Assembly (NCBI GenBank): GCA_015067145.1
Contig: SVNA01000003.1
Span: 62,001 to 126,000, forward strand
Reading direction: 5' to 3'
DNA length: 64,000 nt
From: Oscillospiraceae bacterium
Lineage (GTDB): Bacteria > Bacillota > Clostridia > Oscillospirales > Ruminococcaceae
Positions 17,480 through 27,259 of this stretch are shown piece by piece; position 1 is the stretch's first letter, and every line of letters begins with the position of its first letter. Below the pieces are notes generated by a model. The model was given only the letters and a program-made list of their open reading frames with translations, was not told the origin of the DNA and ran no database searches. The position numbers and the translations under genes are program-made.

Positions 17480-19792
17480 ATGAAAAGAAAAATCTTGGCA
17501 GGCTTGCTCAGCTTGTGTATGATGGTTTCTCTTGTTCCAACAACAGTGTTTGCTGAAACAGCAAAAACACTGCCTGTTGCAAAGGTAGACCGTGCTGATG
17601 GTATGGTTACAATCACATCAGGTGACGAAGCAGACACAAGACACTTTGACGGTTCATACGTAGTTTATGACCTGCTTGGCACAGGTGCAGGCAACTCTTC
17701 CAGCAGCGAACCTTTTGACCTTCAGATTGCAATGGATTTTGAAGCTATTGACAAAACTTCTGAAGCAGCACAGGCAACAGGTTACGGCGATTACATCACA
17801 GACTTTTTCATCACATTTGATGGTCTTGAAAATGACAGCTTTGTAGCAGATAACTGCTACCTTGCAGGTTACTATGCAGACGTTGATATGTGGGTACAGA
17901 TTCCGCTTTACGGCTTTACAGTTAACGAAGGCACTCTTTATCCTGTAATTACATCTGCAGGTTTTGATTGGTCTTATGAAACAATCTGTACAGTTGTTGA
18001 AAAATTCACATGCGGTATCTTCCTTGACGAAGAAATTCTGGAAGAAAACCCAGACATCGAAGTAACACTCACACTTGGTCTTATCGACCCAGAAGTGTAC
18101 AGCGGTCCACTTGATGTAAAAGAAGATATCATCGTAGTAGTTGATGACTTCACATACGGTCTTGAAGACCTCGTAGAATGCGAAGCTAAAATCGGCGAAA
18201 GATACTATACAACACTTGAAGCTGCAGTAGCAGCAGGCGGCGAAGTTACACTTCTTAAAGATGCAGAAATTGAAACAACTCTTAAAGTTAAAAAAGATGT
18301 AAAACTTGACCTTAACGGTTGGACTCTGACAGCTCCACATAACTATAACAATGGTGGTCAGAATCTGTATGGATTTATAGTAGAAGAAGGTGCAACATTG
18401 ACTTTGGACGACAGTTCCGAAGCTCAGACAGGTGAAATCTCCTGTAAATACAGCGGTATCGAAACAAAAGGCGGTACTTTTGTTATGGACGGCGGTAAAA
18501 TCACATCAGCTGATCTGACTATGGCAGTTGCTGTTGTAAACTACGGTGGTTCCGTTGTTATCAATGATGGTACTATCAATGCTTACGATGCAGCTTTTAC
18601 AACTATGGCATACTTCACAAGCTCTGCAAAAACAGAGGTAAAAGGCGGTAAAATCAACCTTGTTGAAAGCGAAAACAACTTTTCTTTGATTGAACTTGGC
18701 GGCCAGTACAACAATGGTACAGCTGAAGTTGTAATAAGCGGCGGTGATTTCAGAAGCAACACAGATTATAACTTTGCATCTGATGACAGCAACGGTACTA
18801 TCGCTGCAGAAATTACTGGCGGTACATATTCAGCAGAACCAGAAGAAGAATATGTAGCAAACGGTTATGTTGTTGTTGACAATACTACTTATTTTGAAGT
18901 AAAACTTGCTGACGACCTCGAACACGAAGTTGAAGTTGTAGTTCCTGAAATCAGAGAAGAAATAAAAACAACACAGACAACAGTTTCCCAGGAAGCACAG
19001 AAAGAAGTAGCAGACATCGGTAACAATCTTGTTGATGCAATCAAAGATGCAGCAACAGAAAGCGACGATGATAAAATTGCAGAAGTAATTAAAGAAGCAG
19101 TAAAAGACCTTAACCTTGAAGACGAACACCACGACGACGTTGTAGAAGCACTTGTAGAAGCAGTAAAAAACAACGACGAAATCACAATTACACTCACAGT
19201 AGATTCTACACCTGTTCCAGAACAGGTAGAAAACGCAAGCACTGAAATTGCTGAAATGAAAGATGCAATAGAAGAAGCAGGTCTTGTTGTTGACGAAAAC
19301 TCTGTTGTTCTTGAAATTACAGTTACAAAAACAATCAGCACATCTTCTGAAGGTGTAGTTGAAGAAAAAGAACTTTCTGAACTTGCAGCTCCAATCACAC
19401 ATACAGTTGTATTCCCAGAAGTTCCGGACGTTGTAGAAGGCATGCAGAGAGTATGGACAATGTACTCCTACCACGAAGGCAATGTTATTCCATACCCAGT
19501 AAAAGATAACGGCGACGGTACAGGTACATTTGCATCCAGTCTCTACTCCTACTACCTCCTCGCTTACGAAGTTGTTCCTGTAGCACAGGCTTCCGAACAC
19601 AACTGGAGTGATGACTTCAAAATGAACGACGAGTATCACTGGAGATACTGCAAATCCTGCGGTATCAAAAAGACAAGACATCCACACGTTGACGTAAACA
19701 AAGACGGCAGCTGCGATGCCTGTGACTACAGAGTAACATCTACAGGCCGTGAAAATCCTGTAACAGGCGTTACTGCTGATATGCTCAAATAA
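17480..19792 (+). CDS. Secreted beta-helix/coiled surface protein with C-terminal NPVTG motif
   Basis: A 770-residue exported protein. The signal peptide is cleaved near VFA-ETAKT (about residue 26). The central part (about 270-480) has beta-helix-like strands with GGTFVMDGGKI and GGSVVINDGTI repeats. Then come an acidic helical region (about 490-610), a beta domain, and a C-terminal Cys-rich module (HNWSDDF, CKSCG, CDACDY). The end is NPVTG (759-763) plus VTADMLK. NPxTG is a class B-sortase-like motif, but the usual hydrophobic segment and charged tail are missing. I use the ATG at 17480; 17471 is too close to GGAG. Codon use is biased like highly expressed neighbours. A sortase gene follows. 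Confidence 0.8.
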   Translation: MKRKILAGLLSLCMMVSLVPTTVFAETAKTLPVAKVDRADGMVTITSGDEADTRHFDGSYVVYDLLGTGAGNSSSSEPFDLQIAMDFEAIDKTSEAAQATGYGDYITDFFITFDGLENDSFVADNCYLAGYYADVDMWVQIPLYGFTVNEGTLYPVITSAGFDWSYETICTVVEKFTCGIFLDEEILEENPDIEVTLTLGLIDPEVYSGPLDVKEDIIVVVDDFTYGLEDLVECEAKIGERYYTTLEAAVAAGGEVTLLKDAEIETTLKVKKDVKLDLNGWTLTAPHNYNNGGQNLYGFIVEEGATLTLDDSSEAQTGEISCKYSGIETKGGTFVMDGGKITSADLTMAVAVVNYGGSVVINDGTINAYDAAFTTMAYFTSSAKTEVKGGKINLVESENNFSLIELGGQYNNGTAEVVISGGDFRSNTDYNFASDDSNGTIAAEITGGTYSAEPEEEYVANGYVVVDNTTYFEVKLADDLEHEVEVVVPEIREEIKTTQTTVSQEAQKEVADIGNNLVDAIKDAATESDDDKIAEVIKEAVKDLNLEDEHHDDVVEALVEAVKNNDEITITLTVDSTPVPEQVENASTEIAEMKDAIEEAGLVVDENSVVLEITVTKTISTSSEGVVEEKELSELAAPITHTVVFPEVPDVVEGMQRVWTMYSYHEGNVIPYPVKDNGDGTGTFASSLYSYYLLAYEVVPVAQASEHNWSDDFKMNDEYHWRYCKSCGIKKTRHPHVDVNKDGSCDACDYRVTSTGRENPVTGVTADMLK

Positions 19793-19815
19793 TTTTATTT
19801 GAATACACTAACCTT

Positions 19816-19843
19816 AAAGAGGCGGATTTTCCGCCTCTTTTTG
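19816..19843 (+). terminator. Terminator after the NPVTG protein gene
   Basis: AAAGAGGCGG / CCGCCTCTTT with an ATTTT loop and a T-rich tail. Confidence 0.85.
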
Positions 19844-19933
19844 TGTGCGGTAATCTGTATACAATATCTCCTATTGATTTAAACACTGTTTTGATGTATA
19901 TTTTATACATAAACACAGCAAGGAGATTTTATA

Positions 19934-20656
19934 ATGAAAAATAAAAGTTTAAATAAATTTATATCTTCAGTCCTTTCGGTACTGCTGGTGGCAGCTTTGT
20001 TTCTGACAGGCTGTTCCTCTGCATCTGCACCGGGAGAAAGCGGTTCCTCTGCAGAAACAACTCCTGTTGCAACACCGGAACCAACACCGGAACCAAGCCC
20101 TCTGGAGAAAGCCTATGCCGAAAATAACGATGTTGTGGGCTGGCTCACAGTAAACGGCTGCGAAATTGACAACCGTGTTTTCCAGTCTTACAACAACGAC
20201 ACATACCTTCGCCTTGACGAGTCAGGAAAATATGATGTATGGGGCTGTTACTTCCTCGATTACATCAATGTAATTGAAAACGGCACAATGACCGACAAGG
20301 TAAGCATCATCTACGGTCACGCTCTGGACGATGACCCGAACAGCGAAAAATTCTCCAAGCTCAAAAAATACAAAGATGCAGATTTTGCAAAAGCAAATCC
20401 GGAAATTACATTCCAGCTGCTTGATGGCGAAACAAAATGGCAGATTTTCTCCGCCTGTGATATCCCTGTGACAATCGATTATATCGACCCTAATCCGGAC
20501 GAAGAAAAATATTCCGCAACCCTTAACCATATGCTCACAAACAGCTATGTGGATTTTGGTGTTGAGGTTACAGCAGAGGATAAAATTCTTGTGCTTTCCA
20601 CCTGCACATCAAACGAAAACGTGCGTTTTGTTGTTGCAGCAAAACTGGCTGAATAA
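19934..20656 (+). CDS. Class B sortase with lipoprotein-type signal
   Basis: A 240-residue transpeptidase-like protein. The catalytic triad of sortases is visible: H129 (IIYGHALDD), C224 (VLSTCTS) and R231 (NVRFVV). VGWLTVNGCEIDNRVFQ and the order of strands fit class B. Instead of a plain membrane anchor it has a lipobox, LTGC (C27), followed by a Thr/Pro/Glu-rich spacer, so it is probably tethered by lipid outside the membrane. It follows the NPVTG protein, a likely substrate or former substrate, after a terminator. AAGGAG precedes the ATG. Substrate pairing is inference. Confidence 0.85.
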   Translation: MKNKSLNKFISSVLSVLLVAALFLTGCSSASAPGESGSSAETTPVATPEPTPEPSPLEKAYAENNDVVGWLTVNGCEIDNRVFQSYNNDTYLRLDESGKYDVWGCYFLDYINVIENGTMTDKVSIIYGHALDDDPNSEKFSKLKKYKDADFAKANPEITFQLLDGETKWQIFSACDIPVTIDYIDPNPDEEKYSATLNHMLTNSYVDFGVEVTAEDKILVLSTCTSNENVRFVVAAKLAE

Positions 20657-20705
20657 TTAACATCAGAAATAACTTTTACATACAATAAACCAAGGAGTTG
20701 ATTGT

Positions 20706-20774
20706 ATGAAGGTTGTTGTGGTGAAAAGTCCAAAGTTTTTAAAAGGCATTTTAAGGGCAATTTTTAAAATATAG
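20706..20774 (+). CDS. spoVM: Stage V sporulation protein M (22 residues)
   Basis: A tiny ORF I read directly: MKVVVVKSPKFLKGILRAIF plus KI. It matches the SpoVM pattern of a short amphipathic helix with PKFL-GI-RA in the middle; the Bacillus protein is 26 residues. SpoVM recognises the convex forespore membrane and anchors SpoIVA there. AAGGAG sits 8 nt before the ATG. A CATACAAT box (20679-20686) resembles a sigma-E -10, but I see no matching -35 and it is very close to the start. spoIVA and sipL lie about 9-12 kb away in the same window. Confidence 0.88.
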   Translation: MKVVVVKSPKFLKGILRAIFKI

Positions 20775-20785
20775 AGCAAAAAAAT

Positions 20786-20826
20786 AAAGGTATCAGGCCG
20801 AAAAAGGCTTGATACCTTTTTGTTTT
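20786..20826 (+). terminator. Terminator after spoVM
   Basis: AAAGGTATCAGGCC / GGCTTGATACCTTT with an A-rich loop and a T-rich tail. Confidence 0.85.
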
Positions 20827-20950
20827 AAGAGTATAATATCATAATAGGGTTACTGTGTGGCCCTTTATTGCGTACAAAAATCACAGGTGCCAAAACCGTG
20901 AATTTTAATATGTAAATAAATTTACTTAGTATATAAAGTGAGGTTTTTTT

Positions 20951-22738
20951 ATGGAAACAATGGGTAATTTAAGAAGAACCCACTACTCCGTTGCTCTCAG
21001 CGAAGCCAATGTTGGCCAAGAGGTAACAGTAGCAGGTTATGTTGCAAAGGTAAGAGACCTTGGTGCTGTTGTGTTCTGCGATGTCCGCGACACAAAAGGC
21101 GTTGTACAGCTCAACTTTGGCGATGACTGCAGTGCAGAAACTCTGGAAAAAGCAAAGATGCTCCGTACAGAATTTGTAGTTATGGCAAAAGGCGAAGTTG
21201 TACTGCGTGAAAAAGCAAACCCAAACATCCCTACAGGCAAAATTGAAATCAAGGTAAACGAACTCAAAATTCTCTCCAAAGCAGAGACAACACCTTTTGA
21301 AATCAAAGACGATATCAACGTTAAGGACGAGCTCAAGCTCAAATACCGTTACCTTGACCTGAGAAGAAGCAAAATGCACGATGGTCTCATCGTTCGTCAC
21401 AAAGTTGTGCGTGCAGTTCGTGACTACTTTGACAGAAACGACTTTATCGAAATCGAAACACCTGTTCTGATGAAATCCACACCGGAAGGTGCACGTGACT
21501 ACGTTGTTCCAAGCCGTGTACAGCCGGGCAAATTCTTTGCTCTGCCACAGTCTCCACAGATTTACAAACAGCTTCTCATGCTCTCCGGCTACGACAGATA
21601 TGTTCAGATTGCACGCTGCTTCCGTGACGAAGACCTCCGTGCTGACCGTCAGCCGGAATTTACACAGATTGACGTGGAAATGGCATACGTTGACGAAATC
21701 GATGTTCAGACAATGAACGAAGGTATGGTAAAACACGTATTCAAGGAAATCCTTGGCGTTGATGTTCAGACACCATTCCCAAGAATGCCATACGAAGAAG
21801 CTATGAACCGCTACGGTGTGGACAAGCCTGACACACGTTTCGGCCTTGAACTTGTTGACCTTACAGATGCTGTTAAGGAAGCAGAATTTGTAGTGTTCAA
21901 ATCTGCAATCGAAGGCGGCGGTTCTGTAAGATGTATCAACGCAAAAGGTCTTGCAGACAAGCTTACAAGAAAAGAAATCGACAAGCTTGTTGAAGTTGTA
22001 AAAACATACGGTGCAAAAGGTCTTGCCTACACAAGACTTACAGCTGATGCAGAAACATCCAGCTTTGAAAAATTCCTCACAGCAAAACAGATTGCTGCTG
22101 TAAGAGAAAAAGCACAGGCAGAAAAAGGTGACGTTATCCTCGTTGTTGCTTCTGATGATATGGACGTTGTATACGCATCTCTCGGTGCACTCCGTCTCCA
22201 TATTGCAAAGAAATTTGAACTGTTTGACCCTGAACAGTTCAACTTCCTGTGGGTTACAAACTTCCCACTCTTTGAATATGACAAAGAAGAAGAACGTTTT
22301 GTTGCAAAACACCATCCATTCACAATGCCAAAGGACGAAGATATTCCATACATCGACACAGACCCGGGCAGATGCTGTGCAAAAGCATACGATATGGTTC
22401 TTAACGGTGTTGAACTTGGCGGCGGTTCCATCCGTATCACAAACCCGGAACTTCAGCACAAGATGTTCAAAACACTTGGCTTCACTGAAGAACGCATCAG
22501 CGAAAACTTCGGCTTCCTTGTAGAAGCATACAAATACGGTGCACCACCACACGGCGGTATGGCATACGGTCTCGACCGTCTCTGCATGCTTATGGCTCAC
22601 AAGGATTCCATCCGTGATGTTATTGCATTCCCGAAAGTACAGAACTCCGGCGAAATTATGTCCGGCTGTCCTGACTATATCGAACCAAAACAGATGAACG
22701 AACTTTACATCGCTTCCACAGTGGAAACAGAAGAATAA
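20951..22738 (+). CDS. aspS: Aspartyl-tRNA synthetase
   Basis: A 595-residue class II synthetase of the bacterial type. It has an N-terminal OB-fold anticodon domain (VTVAGYVAKVRDLGAVVF), catalytic motif 2 (ARCFRDEDLRADRQPEFTQ), the bacterial GAD insertion (about 300-410) and motif 3 (GMAYGLDRLCMLM). The length is normal for bacterial AspRS. GAGG lies 8 nt before the ATG. I saw no T-box specifier or antiterminator upstream. Confidence 0.97.
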   Translation: METMGNLRRTHYSVALSEANVGQEVTVAGYVAKVRDLGAVVFCDVRDTKGVVQLNFGDDCSAETLEKAKMLRTEFVVMAKGEVVLREKANPNIPTGKIEIKVNELKILSKAETTPFEIKDDINVKDELKLKYRYLDLRRSKMHDGLIVRHKVVRAVRDYFDRNDFIEIETPVLMKSTPEGARDYVVPSRVQPGKFFALPQSPQIYKQLLMLSGYDRYVQIARCFRDEDLRADRQPEFTQIDVEMAYVDEIDVQTMNEGMVKHVFKEILGVDVQTPFPRMPYEEAMNRYGVDKPDTRFGLELVDLTDAVKEAEFVVFKSAIEGGGSVRCINAKGLADKLTRKEIDKLVEVVKTYGAKGLAYTRLTADAETSSFEKFLTAKQIAAVREKAQAEKGDVILVVASDDMDVVYASLGALRLHIAKKFELFDPEQFNFLWVTNFPLFEYDKEEERFVAKHHPFTMPKDEDIPYIDTDPGRCCAKAYDMVLNGVELGGGSIRITNPELQHKMFKTLGFTEERISENFGFLVEAYKYGAPPHGGMAYGLDRLCMLMAHKDSIRDVIAFPKVQNSGEIMSGCPDYIEPKQMNELYIASTVETEE

Positions 22739-22748
22739 TAAAAACAAT

Positions 22749-22782
22749 AAAAGCGTATCGGGAAACCGATACGCTTTTTTAA
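22749..22782. terminator. Bidirectional terminator between aspS and the membrane protein gene
   Basis: AAAAGCGTATCGG / CCGATACGCTTTT with a GAAA tetraloop and T/A tracts on both sides. Confidence 0.88.
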
Positions 22783-22813
22783 TATCTGGGTGAATTATAA
22801 ACCGAAGGCTATA

Positions 22814-24910
22814 TTATTTAACTTTGTACAGCTCCACGCCGTCTTTGCTGAACACCTTTTCAAAGCTGTCTTCAAAATAGTTTTCATCCACATTGTAGTT
22901 TCCTCTTTCCCATGAGGAAATCATGACATAGGATACATCATATTTTTCAAACAGCTGTCGGTTTTCCAAAGGCTGCTGATACATCAGGGCAAGGTCATCC
23001 TTGCGTTGCGAGGTGTCTATGCCGTGGAAATAAAGGTAGATGTCAGAACCGCATACAATGTTGCGTCCTGTCAGAGCCGCAACTTCGTTGTTGTGGCGGC
23101 TGTCTGTGAGAAAAACATCTTCAGCATCGGTGTTTTCAATGATATATCTGGCGGCTTCCAGATGTGGCTGGCTGAATATCTGATAGTCGGACACAACCTC
23201 TCTGCCAAGAGTAAGCACTGCCGAAAATACCGATAAAAATACAACAATGACCGCTGCAATTTTGCCAACTTTTACAGTTTTGTATTTTTCGTATAAATCC
23301 ACAGAAAAATCGGAGGCAGCCATGCACAGCAGCAGATATGCTATATAAAGCAGCTTGTTATTGTCATAGGTGTTCGGGGTAAACATAATAAATTCTGCCA
23401 CAAACCATATCACTGCGGCGGGCAGTATAAGGTGGGAAATTTTTTTGCTGCCTTTACATATTGCACCAACAATGAAAATCAGCGGAATGCCAAGATTTTT
23501 TATATAAAACCATGGATAGAAATCTCCAAGATTGCCCCAGTTGAAATGCCCGCGGAGAAAGCCTCCTTCAGCCACCTGACCAAAGGTCCAGAACAATAAC
23601 TGCGGTATACCAGGCAATACAGCACACAGCAGGTAAACACCCCATGTGGAAAGCAATTTTTTGTATCCGTTGTATTTGATATATCTGACAAGCAGAAATA
23701 TGCCATACAGAATACAGCTGCATATTCCCGCCATGCCGATGGCCATAAAAACAGCAGAGGAAAGTGGGGTGCGGTTGTTAATCTGCTGTATTACACACAT
23801 TATACCAACAAAAACGGCAAGGACAGCTGCACCATGCCATTTTCTGTTGGATGAACAGCTGCGGTGCAGATAAAGCAGCAACCATGCAGCACTTATAAGG
23901 CCTATACCAAGGAAAGAATGGGTGTGTATCATTGGCAATGCGGCAGCAAAGATACCTGCGTATATAAAATATCGGCCTTTACCACCCCACACAGCCTTAT
24001 ACAGCAGCCATATACAGGGGAACAGCAGTGCATAACCAAAGAGGGAAGCTCGCTGCGGAATAAATATATCGGCTATTACATTTGCCCAGCGGATGTTGAA
24101 ATCCACAAGATTTGTCGGGGTGGTGTAGTAACCGCTGAATATGTCGGAAAAACGCAGACTGCACCTCTCCACGATACCTGTAAAGTATACAAAGCCAAGA
24201 CCGCCGTTGAATATAAAGAAGACAAAGGTAAGAACATTTTTTGCACGGCAGTTGAGAACGGTATCGGCCAGTATATATACACTGCCCATAACCTGTATAA
24301 AGGAGGTAAGCATGGGGAGAATATATGCCCAGCGGAGAGATGCCCCCCAGAGATATATACTGGAGGAGATGGCGGCGTTGAGAAAAGGATAGGCAAGTCT
24401 GGTTTTTGGAAACAGGGAATAATATGGCGGAAAAGTGCCCTGCTCTGCAATGCTGGTAATAAACCCAAGATGCATACACATATCGCCGTAGGTACTCTGG
24501 CCTGTGTACAGCCCGGCACAGTCGGTTGGGCGTATTGTATGGGTGTGCAGCAGATAGCACCAGAGTATAAAGGTAGCGGCAAAAAGCATTGTCATCAGCG
24601 GATTTTGCTTTGCAGATGAGGCGGCATTTCTGGCAGAAAAGTCAGATATATCGGCTTTTCTCAGACAAAAAATCACCACAGGCAAAACCATCACTGCCGC
24701 AAATATATGGGAAAGAACGGTAAAATCAAAGAAAAAAGAGAATATTGCAGGCAGCCACATAAGCAAAAGAGAGCCTGTGGCCAGACCTATAACGAGTTTT
24801 GTGAAAAGTTTTTCCTTTTTCAGAAGAACAGAGGATAAAAATACACCTGTTATCTGAAAGTATATAAAATATGCTGTACCAATAATATTGCCGCATATAG
24901 TGGAATACAT
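22814..24910 (-). CDS. Polytopic membrane protein, possible GT-C type glycosyltransferase
   Basis: A 698-residue protein with many hydrophobic segments and a soluble C-terminal tail of about 110 residues (AARYIIENTDAEDVFLTDSR, near 590). The first large outside loop contains TYGDMCMHLGF, where Asp and nearby charged residues recall the acidic catalytic loop of GT-C membrane glycosyltransferases. The tail resembles those of large lipid-linked sugar transferases. I do not recognise a named family, and the assignment is inference. The ATG at 24910 has GGAGG 7 nt upstream, which decides it over an earlier in-frame start. It stands alone, convergent with aspS. Confidence 0.6.
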   Translation of the reverse strand: MYSTICGNIIGTAYFIYFQITGVFLSSVLLKKEKLFTKLVIGLATGSLLLMWLPAIFSFFFDFTVLSHIFAAVMVLPVVIFCLRKADISDFSARNAASSAKQNPLMTMLFAATFILWCYLLHTHTIRPTDCAGLYTGQSTYGDMCMHLGFITSIAEQGTFPPYYSLFPKTRLAYPFLNAAISSSIYLWGASLRWAYILPMLTSFIQVMGSVYILADTVLNCRAKNVLTFVFFIFNGGLGFVYFTGIVERCSLRFSDIFSGYYTTPTNLVDFNIRWANVIADIFIPQRASLFGYALLFPCIWLLYKAVWGGKGRYFIYAGIFAAALPMIHTHSFLGIGLISAAWLLLYLHRSCSSNRKWHGAAVLAVFVGIMCVIQQINNRTPLSSAVFMAIGMAGICSCILYGIFLLVRYIKYNGYKKLLSTWGVYLLCAVLPGIPQLLFWTFGQVAEGGFLRGHFNWGNLGDFYPWFYIKNLGIPLIFIVGAICKGSKKISHLILPAAVIWFVAEFIMFTPNTYDNNKLLYIAYLLLCMAASDFSVDLYEKYKTVKVGKIAAVIVVFLSVFSAVLTLGREVVSDYQIFSQPHLEAARYIIENTDAEDVFLTDSRHNNEVAALTGRNIVCGSDIYLYFHGIDTSQRKDDLALMYQQPLENRQLFEKYDVSYVMISSWERGNYNVDENYFEDSFEKVFSKDGVELYKVK

Positions 24911-25127
24911 AAAACTTCCTCCGTAGGATACAGTGCAGATATACTTAGTCAATGTGATATAACAATCATGTTATCGGATTGTCATTATACCATTTGTACG
25001 GTAAAAAAACAAACTGTATCATTTAAGCTTATGCTTTGTAAAAAAGATATAATTGACATATTTTAACTGTATAATGTATCCTATAGACAAAGAATAAAAG
25101 GCTGATTTTAAGAAAAGAGGTGTTGTT

Positions 25128-25823
25128 ATGAGAATACTTGTAGTTGAAGATACTGTGGATATGAACATGCTCATTGTAAAAACACTCAAGAAAAACGGTT
25201 ACAGCGTTGACGGCTGCTATGACGGTGAAGAAGCACAGAACTATATTCTTGGGGCAGAATATGATGGGGTTATACTTGACATAATGATGCCGAAACTGGA
25301 TGGCTACGGTTTGCTTAGCTGGATGAGAGACAGGGGAATAGATACACCTGTGCTTTTCCTCACTGCACGGGATGCAGTATCCGACCGTGTAAAAGGTCTG
25401 GATCTGGGGGCGGACGACTACCTTATAAAACCTTTTGATTTTGACGAACTGCTGGCAAGGGTGCGTGCTATGACACGCAAACGCACAGGCAGCCGCAGCA
25501 ATATATTTACACTGGATAATCTGACGGTGGATGTTCAGCGGCGTACAGTTCATCGGGACGGGGTGGAAATTTCTCTTCTTCCAAAGGAATTTACAATTCT
25601 TGAACATCTCATACGCAATCAGGGAATAGTTTTTTCCCGTGAACAGCTGGAGGATAAAATCTGGAACTTTGAATTTTCCGGCAGCAGCAACAATATCGAC
25701 GGATATATGAGCCGCCTGCGTAAAAAGATTGACGGAGAAAAACAGATAAAGCTCATCCACACCATACGCGGTGTTGGATGGGTGCTCAGAGAGGGCGAAA
25801 ACCCTGACAAAAAGGGGGAATAG
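25128..25823 (+). CDS. OmpR/PhoB-family response regulator
   Basis: A 231-residue regulator. The receiver domain has acidic D8, the phospho-acceptor D51 (VILDIMMPK), T80-region LTARD and the K in LIKPF. A winged-helix DNA-binding domain follows (VEISLLPKEFTILEHLI, then SGSSNNIDGYMSRLRKKI, IRGVGWVL). The partner kinase gene begins 3 nt later. A lipoprotein with PepSY domains follows the kinase, a likely target. Confidence 0.93.
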   Translation: MRILVVEDTVDMNMLIVKTLKKNGYSVDGCYDGEEAQNYILGAEYDGVILDIMMPKLDGYGLLSWMRDRGIDTPVLFLTARDAVSDRVKGLDLGADDYLIKPFDFDELLARVRAMTRKRTGSRSNIFTLDNLTVDVQRRTVHRDGVEISLLPKEFTILEHLIRNQGIVFSREQLEDKIWNFEFSGSSNNIDGYMSRLRKKIDGEKQIKLIHTIRGVGWVLREGENPDKKGE

Positions 25824-25826
25824 CCA

Positions 25827-27173
25827 TTGAAGAGAAAATCAATCAAGCTGAAGATAACACTGTGGCTTACAGCCCTTGTAGCGGTGCTGACGGTGGTGCT
25901 GGTGGCCATGGCACTGCTGGCAACAAACTACGTTGCCACAAAAACTGCTATGGAAGAGCTGGAGCTGACTGTAAGAAATAACCTGAAGCATATACAGGCA
26001 ACAGACACAACACCTGTTATAGACGAAAACTTTCTCTACTATCAGAATGGAGCATCAACCCTCGTATACAGCAAAAACGGCAGTCTGATGGCGGGGCAGA
26101 TACCTGTAAATTTCAAAACAGCAATTCCGTTTGAAAACGGTACAATACGTACCATTGAAAGCGGGGACAACAAATTTCTGGTGCTGGATATGTGGTTGCC
26201 GTATAACTTTGAGCAAGGCGTGTGGGTACGGGGACTCACCGATGTGCCGGATGTAAACTATCTTGGACGCTATCTGCTTATGGTATCGGCAATAACTCTG
26301 CCTGTGTTCACTCTCCTTGCGGCTCTTGGCAGCTGGTTTATTATAAAGGGCTCCTTTAAACCGCTGGACAGGATAAACTCCACAGCAGAAGCCATAAACG
26401 AGGCAAGAGATTTATCCGGAAGAATAAATCTGCCAAAAGGAGAGGATGAATTCTCACGTCTTGCAGAAAACTTTGATGATATGTTCAGCCGTCTGGAAAT
26501 TTCTTTCGAGGCAGAAAAACAGTTCACCGCCGATGCTTCCCATGAGCTGCGTACACCTGTTGCGGTGATAAAAAGTGCCTGTGAGTATGCAGAGAAATAT
26601 GATGAAACGCCGGAGGACCATGCAGAAACACTCTCTGTGATAGGACGCCAGGCTGACAAAATGTCGCAGCTTATCAATCAGCTGCTCAGCATGACCCGTA
26701 TGGAACAGGGAACAGAAAATTCAAACTTTGAAGAACTGAACCTGGCAGAAACCGTAAAAGAGTTTTATGATGAGCTTAACTGGAAAAGCGACAATGTCAC
26801 TGTGGATTTGCAGAAAAATGTTGCAGTAAAAGCGGACAGAAATCTGTTGCAGCGTCTGTTGCAGAACCTTGTGGAAAACGCATATAAATATGGTAAAAAA
26901 GGCGGAATGATAAAAGTTTCTGTAAAATCAGAGAATAACGAGGCGGTACTGTCAGTATCGGACGAAGGCAACGGTATAGCACCGGAACACCTTGACAAAA
27001 TATGGAACAGGTTTTATCAGGTGGATTCTTCACGCAGCGGCAATAAAACAGGTGCGGGCCTAGGTCTTTCCATTGTGCAGCAGATAGCCCGTATACACGG
27101 CGGATATATGACAGTGGAAAGCGAAACGGGAAAAGGCAGCGTTTTCAGCCTGCATCTGCCACAGGATAAATAA
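25827..27173 (+). CDS. Membrane sensor histidine kinase
   Basis: A 448-residue kinase: N-terminal membrane segment (about 12-34), an extracytoplasmic sensor region of about 115 residues, a second membrane segment (about 148-172), HAMP, the H-box (TADASHELRTPVAVIKSA), N-box (NLVENAYKYG), G1 (DEGNGIAPE) and G2 (GAGLGLSIVQ). It should autophosphorylate the H-box His and pass phosphate to D51 of the regulator. The start is TTG at 25827 with GGGGG upstream. No ATG is nearby, and the low-efficiency codon may keep kinase below regulator levels. The stimulus is unknown. Confidence 0.92.
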   Translation: MKRKSIKLKITLWLTALVAVLTVVLVAMALLATNYVATKTAMEELELTVRNNLKHIQATDTTPVIDENFLYYQNGASTLVYSKNGSLMAGQIPVNFKTAIPFENGTIRTIESGDNKFLVLDMWLPYNFEQGVWVRGLTDVPDVNYLGRYLLMVSAITLPVFTLLAALGSWFIIKGSFKPLDRINSTAEAINEARDLSGRINLPKGEDEFSRLAENFDDMFSRLEISFEAEKQFTADASHELRTPVAVIKSACEYAEKYDETPEDHAETLSVIGRQADKMSQLINQLLSMTRMEQGTENSNFEELNLAETVKEFYDELNWKSDNVTVDLQKNVAVKADRNLLQRLLQNLVENAYKYGKKGGMIKVSVKSENNEAVLSVSDEGNGIAPEHLDKIWNRFYQVDSSRSGNKTGAGLGLSIVQQIARIHGGYMTVESETGKGSVFSLHLPQDK

Positions 27174-27259
27174 TATAATGAAAGACAGATGGATTGCAGG
27201 ATAATCCATCTGTTTTTTCTTTGCAAAAAATTTTTTGATAAATTTAAAGTTTATGTCAT

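Noticed and set aside
20841..20950. Possible T-box or other riboswitch before aspS
   Set aside because: No specifier loop and no T-box consensus sequence; only about 110 nt of leader and no competing terminator.
20969..22747. 592-codon minus-strand open frame opposite aspS
   Set aside because: Cys/Phe-rich antisense shadow. aspS on the plus strand has all synthetase motifs.
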